Of a stretch of 64,000 bases of DNA, positions 56,201 to 64,000 are shown piece after piece. Source of the DNA: Diphasiastrum complanatum (taxonomy: Eukaryota > Streptophyta > Lycopodiopsida > Lycopodiales > Lycopodiaceae); NCBI GenBank assembly GCA_029204225.1, contig CM055104.1, positions 43,867,148 to 43,931,147 on the forward strand. Reading direction: 5' to 3'. Numbering within the stretch: position 1 is the first letter of the stretch; each line of letters opens with the position of its first letter. Under the pieces are notes generated by a model that was given only the letters and a program-made list of their open reading frames with translations, searched no databases and was not told the DNA's origin. The translations under genes were made by a program, and so were the position numbers.

Positions 56201-58101
56201 CAGGTTACAAGAATTGGTTCAATAGCTTGAAAGTGTTGGATAATGGAACGTCTGTGTCACAAGCAAATGGCAATGTGTGCAAGATCAAGGGGATAGGCAC
56301 TGTTTCAATCCAACTACCTGATGGAAAAAGCAAGATGATTAGGGAGGTACTTTACGTACTAGGTTTGAAGAAAAATCTACTTTCTGTTGGAGTCATTACT
56401 GATCAAAAGTTGAAAGTAGAATTCACCCATGATCGTTGCTTTGTGAAAGATGTGAATCAAAAGTTCAAAGTTATTGCAGATGGAGTAAGGGAGCCCAATA
56501 CAAAATTGTACAGGTTGAATGCTACAATCAAGGGGCAACACGGACTTGTATCGTCCATTCCATCGCAAACTGAGTTGTGGCATAAGAAGCTTGGTCACTT
56601 GAACTTAGGAAGCCTCAGTTTGATGAGAAAATTGGAGATGGTAACAGGATTGCCTACTATAGAAGACCACTTGAAATTGATGTGCAAATCATGTGTATAT
56701 GGAAAGCAGCATCGAGAGAAGTTCAATAAAGGTGGTGTTGCAAGAGCAAAGAACATCTGGGATTTAATCCACACAGATTTATGCGGGCCTATGAGGACCA
56801 TGTCCTTAGGTAAAGCCTTCTATTTCATGACCTTTATTGATGATATGTCACGTAAGACGTGGATTTTCTTCTTGAAGAAGAAATCAGATGTATTTGACAA
56901 TTTCAAGAGCTTCAAAGCATTGGTCAAAAATCAGACAGGTAGGAAGATCAAAATTCTAAGATCAGATAGTGGAGGTGAGTACAAGTCTAATGACTTCAAT
57001 GATCTTTGTGATCAATGTGGGATTAAAAGACAATTTATGCAAGCTCATACTCCTGCTCTCAATGGTGTAGTTGAGCGCAAGAATCATACGATTGTGGAAA
57101 GTGCCAGATCTATGCTAGCTGAGATGAAATTACCAAAAGATTTTTGGTCAGAAGCATGCAGTACGGCAGTCTATCTTCAAAATAGGAGTCCTACCATTGC
57201 CATACCAAAGATAACACCTGAGGAAGCATTCACGAAGAAGAAATCAAAGGTGAACCACTTGCAAATCTTTGGATGTAAGGCCTTTGTACACGTTCCTAAG
57301 GAAGAGAGACGTAAACTTGATGTAAAAGCTATCAAGTGCATATTCCTAGGATATGATGAACGTGTGAAAGGCTATAGATGTTTTGATCCATTGGAAAACA
57401 AAATCCATGTAAGTCGTGATGTTATCTTTGATGAATACAAGATGTATGAAGATGAGGATGCTGGAAAGATAGATACATCCAGTGGGAAAGATGGTATAGT
57501 GAGGATACCATCTGATGATGATCCATTCATTGAAAAAGAGGATACATCTCAAGATACTACTACTCAACCTCAAGAGACAGGTTGGAGAGGTAGGGACAAA
57601 CCTTTTGGTGCAAGAAGGAATGAAGTTGCAGGTGACAAACGCAAGGAGAAGGATGTATCGTGGGATACATTTTCACTAGGAAGCCGATCACCTGACAGGA
57701 AGCTCCCTAAGTGGTTTGAGAGATTGTTGAGCCAGGGAGAGCTACGAAGATCAACAAGAGAGAAGACACAACCTGAAAGGTATGAAGCAAATTATGCTCT
57801 CCTATCTGGCATTATTCAAAGCAAAGAACCTTCAACTTATGGTGAAGCGAAGGATGATGACATTTGGGTCAAGGCCATGGGAGAGGAGATGGAGTCAATT
57901 GCTAAGCATAGCACATGGAACTTTGTAGAACCACCAGTTGGCAAAAAACCCATTGGTTGCAAATGGGTATATAGAACTAAGTACCATGCAGATGGAAGTA
58001 TAGCAAAGCACAAGGCTATGCACAAAGTAAAGGCATTGACTATGAGGAGACCTTTGCGCCAGTATGTAAGTGGAATACTCTACGTCTACTTGTTGCTTTA
58101 G
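56140..58101 (+). CDS. Copia G protease, integrase and RT start
   Basis: The 653-codon frame is open upstream of its first Met to about 56080. Protease: WYIDSGATRHMTGYKNW, then IREVLYVLGLKKNLLSVGVI. GAG-pre-integrase: ELWHKKLGHLNLGSL and CKSCVYGKQHREKF. Integrase core: Asp in IHTDLCGP, Asp in LRSDSGGEY and Glu in NGVVERKN, preceded by the slightly altered TPALN where TPQQN is usual. C-terminal integrase: LGYDERVKGYRCF. RT start: DDIWVKAMGEEMESIAKHST and CKWVYRTKYHADGSIAKHKA. At about 58018 five or six residues of the KARLVAKGY block are missing and the frame shifts, giving a short aberrant tail to 58101. Confidence 0.85.
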   Translation: MSSNQDDQAWYIDSGATRHMTGYKNWFNSLKVLDNGTSVSQANGNVCKIKGIGTVSIQLPDGKSKMIREVLYVLGLKKNLLSVGVITDQKLKVEFTHDRCFVKDVNQKFKVIADGVREPNTKLYRLNATIKGQHGLVSSIPSQTELWHKKLGHLNLGSLSLMRKLEMVTGLPTIEDHLKLMCKSCVYGKQHREKFNKGGVARAKNIWDLIHTDLCGPMRTMSLGKAFYFMTFIDDMSRKTWIFFLKKKSDVFDNFKSFKALVKNQTGRKIKILRSDSGGEYKSNDFNDLCDQCGIKRQFMQAHTPALNGVVERKNHTIVESARSMLAEMKLPKDFWSEACSTAVYLQNRSPTIAIPKITPEEAFTKKKSKVNHLQIFGCKAFVHVPKEERRKLDVKAIKCIFLGYDERVKGYRCFDPLENKIHVSRDVIFDEYKMYEDEDAGKIDTSSGKDGIVRIPSDDDPFIEKEDTSQDTTTQPQETGWRGRDKPFGARRNEVAGDKRKEKDVSWDTFSLGSRSPDRKLPKWFERLLSQGELRRSTREKTQPERYEANYALLSGIIQSKEPSTYGEAKDDDIWVKAMGEEMESIAKHSTWNFVEPPVGKKPIGCKWVYRTKYHADGSIAKHKAMHKVKALTMRRPLRQYVSGILYVYLLL

Positions 58102-59306
58102 CTTCACATTTTGGTTGGCCTTTGCATCAGATGGATTTGAAATCTGCTTTTCTAAATGGTGAGTTAGAAGAAGAGGTGCTCATGGATCAACCTGAAGGCT
58201 TTGTAACAAAGGGACAGGAAAATGAAGTATGTCGCTTGAAGAAAGCGCTTTATGGTCTTAAACAGGCACCACGTGCGTAGTATAGCAGGATTGATGCCTA
58301 CTTTCGTTCAAAGGGGATGGTGAGAACACACTCTGATCCAAATCTATATGTCTTATGCTTTGATGGTATGGTTGCTTTGATTGCTCTTTATGTTGATGAC
58401 TTGATTATTAAGGGAAATAATCAAGAGATGATAGATATGATCAAGAAAGACCTCATGGAACAATTCGAGATGACAGATCTCAGTCTGATGCATTATTGCC
58501 TTGGAGTAGAGGTGTGGCAAAAAGGACATGAAGTGGGTTTAACATTGGTGAAGTATGTCAAAGAGTTGCACAGGTTTAGGTTGCAGGATTGCAAACCAGT
58601 AAATACTCCTATTGAATTAGGTAAAAAGCTTTCTAAGCTTGATTAGTCACATTCATTTGATGCTACACTGTATAGGCAGTTAGTAGGGAGCTTGATTTAC
58701 CTTACCACGACTAGACCAGATATATGCTATGTTGTTGGCATTGTAAGTCAATTTATGGCAGCACCAATGGAAACGCATTGGAAGACAGCTAAACGCATTT
58801 TTTGTTATGTGAAAGGCACTTCAGATTATGGCTTGATTTACAGGAAGCATGATGGTTTACCTGAGTTTTGTGGCTATGTGGATGTGGATTGGGGAGGTGA
58901 CTATGATGATCATAGATCCACCACAAGGTATGTATTCCAGTTTTGTGGTAGTTGCTTTTCCTGGTCTAGTAAGAAGCAAAGTACAATTGCTCTTTCCACC
59001 ACAGAAGTAGAGTATAAGGCAATGTGTAGTGCAGCACAGGAAGCTATATGGTTGAGACAAATCTTGGAAGAAGTTGGCATGAAGCAGAAAAATCCCACGA
59101 CATTACATAGCGACAGTCAGAGTGGCATTCAGCTAGCAAAGAATCTAGTGTTCCATGTGAGAACTAAAGACATTGAGATTCAGTATCACTTTATACGTGA
59201 GAGGCTGCTGAGTCGTGAAATTCATGTTGTTCATTGTAGCACAGAAGAACAACTAGCTGATATTTTCACTAAGCCACTTGTTGGAGAAAAGTTTGATAAG
59301 TTTTGA
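58020..59306 (+). pseudogene. Copia G reverse transcriptase and RNase H
   Basis: Continuing in the shifted frame: GYAQSKGIDYEETFAPVCKW, HQMDLKSAFLNGELEEEV, ALYGLKQAPRA, then TAG at 58278-58280 where Trp is usual. The active site IALYVDDLIIKGN (about 58385) is intact. TAG at 58644-58646 interrupts KLSKLD, stop, SHSFDATLYRQLVGSLIYL. RNase H: YVDVDWGGDYDDHRSTTRYV, LSTTEVEYKAMCSAAQEAIW, SDSQSGIQLAKNLVFHVRTK, ending ADIFTKPLVGEKF. Apart from two stops and the frameshift the catalytic residues are present. Confidence 0.85.
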
Positions 59307-59390
59307 TCAGAGCTTTCTGTACTTAAAGTTTGTTGACTTTAAAGCTATGTATATGACTGTATAAAAAGTAGACTCTACTTTAAGGGAGAG

Positions 59391-59653
59391 AGTTAGAATT
59401 AAAGTAGAATCACTGTGTTACTGTACTATGGGTCCTATCAGTTGATAAGGATTAGTTGGTCTCGCCATGAGGCAAGTCAACGGGACACGCATCTCGCCAA
59501 CGGCAATCGTGGTCATGCATGGGTTGCCTGAGTGAACAACTATATGTACAGTGTAATTTCATTTTAAGAAATACAGTTGCTATGTGAGCTTGCGGTGGAG
59601 AGTGTTTTCTGTCTGTGTTACTGTGTAGCATGATCTGTGTTCCTGTTCGAAGC
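59391..59653 (+). repeat. Copia G 3' LTR
   Basis: It begins GTTAGAATTAAAG (first T apparently mutated) directly after TAAGGGAGAG and ends near TTCGAAGCA at about 59653. It is about 260 bp. The right edge is set by the first CA before integrase-linker sequence of the next element and is approximate. No upstream LTR copy was found near 55000. Confidence 0.55.
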
Positions 59654-59659
59654 AAATTC

Positions 59660-61591
59660 TAAGTGATTCTTGTTTGGTCAAACAAAATGGAGTCTTGATT
59701 GCTCAAGGCAAGAGACAAGGTGAGCTCTACAAACTTGATGGATTTGTTGGTTCTAAGCATGGTGGTTTGAAAGCAAAGAAGCAAGTAGGTGAGCTTTGTT
59801 AATGTCAAAGTCACAAAGGTTGTTTCATTCTAGATCTCAAGATCTAAGATGCCTTTTCATTTAGTACATTTGGATTTGCATTGTACTAGTTCTTTGAGTA
59901 TTGGAGGAGCAAAGATAATTGTGACTTACATTGATGACTTTAGTAGATATTGTTGGACTTATCTTCTAAAGTGTGAGGATGAAGTATTTGATATCTTTCT
60001 CAATTTCAAGAATGTTGTGGAGAGTCAATTCAACATGAAGATCAAGTGCTTAAGTTTGGCAAATGAAAACCTATCAACAAAGTTCAAAAAGGTTTGTGTG
60101 GCACATGGGATCAAGTGGGAGCTTTCAAACTCAAAGGTTCTACATGGTGTGGAAGAAAGGAAGGTCAATATTTTTGAAAGAGCTAAATCCATGAGGATGA
60201 ATGCAAATCTTCCTAAGTCATTTTGGGGTGAAGCCTTGATGTGTGCTAACTTTGTTTGCAATAGGTACTCAAATGAAGACTTGGATGGTAAGAGTTCATT
60301 TAATGTTCTTTTTGGTAAGAAGCCAAGGATTGAGCATTTGAAGATCTTTGGTAGTACTTGCTATGTCAACTCATCTTTTGGATTCTTGAAAGGAATCTTT
60401 GTGGGATATAGTGAAGTAAGGAGAGCTTATAGGGTTTACATTCCTAAAGCAAAGAAAGTTCACATTTCTAAGGATGTTGTCTTTGAAGAGGAGAATGTGG
60501 ATAAGCTTGATGTTTTTGATGTTGATCAATCTAACATTTTTTATGGTGATGAAGATGGTCCTTTGGATGGTGATGTGGAGATGTCTCTCCAAATCAAGTT
60601 CTAAGAAGATCCTCAAGGGAAAGACAAAAGCCATCTAGGCTCACATATGATGAGAAAGTTAAGCAAGTGGAAGTGACTCACTTTGCTTTACTCACATCTT
60701 TTGGAGAATCTTCTTGTGTAGTTGGTGCTATGCAAGTGGATATTGGTTCTCATGGTTTTCCAGCAACTAATGGATCTGAAAAAGAGTTCTTATTCAATGG
60801 CTTTGATGGTCAAGTGTAAGAACAAGAGATTGATCTCAAAGGGCTTCAACAACACAAAGGGGAAAGTGGCAATTTGGAGCTAGTCAAGAGCATCAAAGGA
60901 GGGTCAAATGGCAAATATCTTTTGGATCTATTTTTGCAGGTCTTTAATTTGAAGACTCAAGGTCATAAGAACAGCAAGGAAGTGTTGTTCAAGTTTACTT
61001 TGCTTGATCTATCTCATTTTTGAGCTATTTTATGTGAATGTGTGCAACTTGTCAAGATATGGTGAAACTAGCTACATTGTCTTGCAATATCTTAGTGTTG
61101 AGTTGTACTAGCATTCCTGGTTGGTTTTGCTAATGGAAATGAAGCTATTGGAGGTCCATTATGTCACTCATTCATGGCCAAGTCATCAATTGTTGATGAT
61201 ATCTTGTGGCAAGATGGAGATGGAGGCTCATTCATGGAGTTTTATGGTGGAGACATATCAAGAAAGGACAAAGATTGGAGGAGACAAGCAAGCAAGTGAT
61301 CATCACTCACATTTATTGTTTGGTTGCTGTTATTTTCCAGAGAGTTCAGAGTTGGAAGAATGGTGGAATCATTTCATTTACATTCTATTTGGTTCTTCAT
61401 GTTCTACTTCTTGATGTGTAAAATTGATGTAAGAGATAGTGAAACATCCAATCTGGACACTATTCTCTATATCAATTATAAAAATTACCTTAGATCTTTA
61501 CAAAGTAGATCTATAATTAGGATGGAAATCATTCTAAAGTTGGATCAAAGTTCTATGGTTAAAACTATGCCAAAACTAGTTGAAGAGAGAG
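59660..61591 (+). pseudogene. Copia family H integrase remnant with long non-coding tail
   Basis: The open frame 59849-60604 is an integrase core and C-terminus: VHLDLHCTS (first Asp), TYIDDFSRYCWTYL, then LSLANENLSTKF where LRSDNGGEY is expected, so the second Asp is lost. GVEERKV keeps the Glu. The C-terminal part reads FNVLFGKKPRIEHLKIFGS and IFVGYSEVRRAYRVY. Upstream 59660-59848 is a degraded GAG-pre-integrase region. After 60604 a linker resembling RQKPSRLTYDEKVKQV leads into 900 bases without RT or RNase H sequence. A purine tract (GAAGAGAGAG) ends at 61591. The RT and RNase H appear to have been deleted. Confidence 0.75.
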
Positions 61592-62035
61592 TGTGAGAAA
61601 TATCAACTAGTTTAGTCATATTTTGGTTAACTGGCAATTGAGGCCACTTTGCATTTAAGACTTAGAGATAGATATTTCAAAGAAATATTAGTCTAAATGT
61701 TTTTGAATTACCAGTTTTGGAAAGTGAGGGAAAGGAAGTAGGCGAGTTTGGACCCATTCAAATTTGAATGATTAGTACATTGAATCTAGTCCATATTTTG
61801 AGTAGGGTTTTGGATCTAGAAGTTTCTATGGAGGAAAAACACATCCAAAATAGGGCATAGACCTGTTATAGTGTACAAGCATGGGAGAACATGATTCTCT
61901 CTCTCACTTATCTCATTTCATGCTTATACTTGAATTCTCTTGGGTTCACCTATCCGTTGGTGCACAATAGTGATGATATCTTGCAATTTTGTGTGTAGAA
62001 TGCAATTTTATGTATGTATTGCATCCACACGTGTG
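61592..62035 (+). repeat. Copia family H 3' LTR, right edge unresolved
   Basis: It starts TGTGAGAAATATC directly after GAAGAGAGAG. The body includes TGGTTAACTGGCAATTGAGG and a CACACGTGTGAA phrase near 62024, similar to phrases near the ends of other copia LTRs here. No partner LTR allows the right end to be fixed; 62035 is approximate. Confidence 0.45.
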
Positions 62036-62490
62036 AAATACAGTACCTTACTGTTATTGTATGGACATCAACTTCATTATTTCATATATTTGATGTTTGA
62101 TCAAGATCTTTTTGAGTTTGCAACTCTTTCATCAAGTAGATGTTGATTTTCTACATTGCCAATGGTGCTAATTGTGTTGTATTTCTAAACCAAAGATCAA
62201 GAGATGATTTTGGATCTTAGTGATTAACAAAATTTTCACAATTTTTAAGTCACTTTTCATCAGAAATTGATTTCTAAAAATACTATTCTTTTCTTTTTTC
62301 TATTGAAGTGATGACTTTTCTGACTTTTGCTCATTATTTTCATCATCCATTTTTCCATCATCATTTCATTTTTTTTTTTTAAATTTGTCTTTTCCAACAA
62401 AGATGAAAACAAGAAATAAAAACAACAAAATCATAAAATTAAATAAAGTTAAATTGATCAAGTCCTTGATCAAGCTGGGGGATCAGGCTG
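62036..62490. other. AT-rich non-coding stretch
   Basis: Poly-T runs and TTTTCATCATC repeats (62330-62380) with no open frame of recognised content. It separates the family H LTR from the end of the minus-strand gypsy element and may hold the 3' non-coding end of the latter. Confidence 0.5.
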
Positions 62491-64000
62491 TCAAAACTTG
62501 CGTAATCGGCTGCCATTCACAGGAGTATCAAATCTTCTTCCATCCAGGTGTTCCAAGACCACTACTCCATATGATAAAATCTCTTTGACTATGTATGGTC
62601 CTTCGTTTGTAAATTTCAACTTTTCTTTGATCAATTTTGTTTTATACATCAAGGCAAGATCTCCTTCCTTCAGATCCTTCTTATGTAATCGACAATCATG
62701 CCATGCTTTACGACGAGCTTTCTCTGTTGCTAATGCATGAATGACCATCAATTTGGTTTCACAAAATTTATGCAAAGCCTCATGACGTAGTTGTTTAGCA
62801 TCATCCAAGCGTTCCGTTGCAGCTATGCGCAAGGATGGAACTAGAAATTCAATTGGCATAACCGCATATAATTGGACCATAAACTAGTTGAAATGGTGTC
62901 TGATTTTTATTATTATAAGTTGTCCTAAATGCCCATAACGCTGCATGTTTATGTTCCCAATCAAAATGACTTGCCTCTATTATTTTTGTCATAATACTAC
63001 AAAAAAATTTATTGGAAGATTCCACTTGACCATTACCCCTTGGATAATACGGAGTACTAAACCAGTGAATAACAAAAAAAAATTCCAATAGACACTTGAT
63101 CGTTTCATTGAGAAAATGTGTTCCCCTATCACTAACAATCTCAACATGACAACCAAATCGGAGAATGATATTTTCATATAAAAACTTAGCAATAGTTTTT
63201 GCATCAACTACACGAACTGCTCTTACTTCAACCCATTTGGTCATATAGTCCGTCGCCACGATAATATATATAGTACCTCGTGTCATAGGATGAATAGGAC
63301 CAACATAATCAAGTCCCCATTTTTCAAATGATACTTGTGCTAAAATCTTTATGAAGTTTAGGCCACCAACATCCTGATTGTAAAATTTTACGAACAGTAA
63401 TATCAGATGAAAAATGCCCTCCTCCCATTCCATCATGGGAAAACATGATTAGATCAGGTACTTGATGTGGTATAACACATCTTCTATGAATATCATTAGC
63501 TCCATGGCAATACAATTGACCAGCAATCAATTGATAAGGTTGTGATTTTAAAATCAACCACTTTGTTGAACTTTGGGCAAAGATTCATTAGGTTGGATAT
63601 TCAACAATGTCTTTTGCCCACTCATGTACTGCTTCAACATAAAAAAATGCAGCATCTGAAAGTTCATCATCAACTTCAATATTTACTGATGTCGTTTGTA
63701 TTCTTGAGACATGATAATGATGTTTGTCTTTCCGAACCACAACTCGAAAATCAAATTCAGTTAATAAAAGTAATCATCTTGCAATGTGTCTCGTATTGCA
63801 TATCTTGTTTACCATATAAAGCAAAGGCTAATGATCAATATAAAAAGCAAAATGTGTCGCCATCAAATAATTTCGAAACTTTTTTACTTAAAAAACCATA
63901 GCCAACGCTTCTCGTTTAGTGGTTGAATAATTCATTTCAGCATCACTAAGTTGTCGGCTAGCAAATTTGAACAGAAAGTATTTTTATACTCCCCCGGTTG
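62491..64000 (-). pseudogene. Ty3/gypsy RNase H and integrase, minus strand, truncated by window
   Basis: From the window edge the minus strand reads RNase H remnants (HFAFYIDH, stop, PLLYMVNKICNTRHIARW; 63900-63780), then the H2C2 region (HDGMGGGHFSSDITVRKIL, 63430-63370). The integrase core follows with Asp in WGLDYVGPI, Asp in IVSDRGTHF and Glu in NGQVESSNK (63320-63010), then ALWAFRTTYNNKNQTPF and a C-terminal part ending GPYIVKEILSYG and VNGSRLRKF at 62491. Breaks occur near 63540, 63340 and 62860. It resembles the plus-strand element at 8348-10156 domain for domain but is clearly diverged. Confidence 0.85.

Larger units (their letters stand above)
55259..59653 (+). mobile_element. Copia family G, most complete element in the window
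   Basis: Plus-strand order: gag (55259-56200), protease, integrase and RT start (56140-58101), RT continued (58020-58646), RT end and RNase H (58647-59306), purine tract (TAAGGGAGAG, 59381-59390) and LTR (59391 to about 59653). Only one LTR was found. Breaks: a gag/pol frame change near 56077-56140, a small deletion near 58018, TAG at 58278 and TAG at 58644. Otherwise the domain order and catalytic motifs match a Ty1/copia element. Confidence 0.8.

Overview
The window is plant nuclear DNA made almost entirely of transposable elements in several nested layers. No tRNA, rRNA, CRISPR array, operon or ordinary single-copy host gene could be supported. The plant assignment rests on plant-type Ty1/copia elements primed at a TGGTATCAGAGC (initiator-Met tRNA) site, Ty3/gypsy elements with TTGGCGCCGTTGCC-type priming, and CACTA (En/Spm) elements with TNP2, DUF4218, DUF4216 and Ptta/En/Spm-type proteins and GT-AG introns. 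A Penelope-like reverse transcriptase is also present. Such elements are uncommon in flowering plants, so a fern, lycophyte or conifer-like genome is possible, but this is a weak inference.

Layout. 1-5400: right part of a CACTA element (TNP2 pseudogene, DUF4216-type ORF, inserted copia remnant, subterminal palindromic repeats, terminus at 5400). 5401-5955: 3' portion of a long copia LTR (family A) plus its primer site. 6013-10156: a (CT)n tract, then a gypsy LTR end and primer site and a gypsy pol remnant. 12304-15836: a decayed Penelope-like element ending in (TC)60. 15990-17235: a GGCGCC-rich LTR-like stretch and minisatellite. 18538-20974: En/Spm-type pseudogene and a second CACTA end with the same subterminal repeats. 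20975-31260: minus-strand CACTA genes in the order Ulp1-like, SET-like, TNP2, broken by two family A copia copies.

31474-52327 is a pile of copia fragments: RNase H with its LTR; an int-RT-RH copy with a tandem LTR pair; a circularly permuted family B copy; families D, E and F stacked head to tail on the minus strand; and a second family B copy in opposite orientation. 52540-54275 is a gypsy-like gag/protease remnant on the minus strand. 55259-59653 is the most complete copia, and it still carries frameshifts and stops. 59660-61592 is a further integrase remnant. 62491-64000 is the integrase and RNase H end of a minus-strand gypsy element that continues beyond the window.

Nearly every coding region has frameshifts, stops, deletions or lost catalytic residues, so present-day function should not be assumed. 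The most unusual items are: a SET-domain-like gene lying between an Ulp1-like protease and TNP2 on one strand; the Penelope-like element with its shared (CT)n tag; and two CACTA ends abutting complementary parts of the same LTR family at the same TAA target. All calls come from reading the sequence and its conceptual translations; no database search was run.
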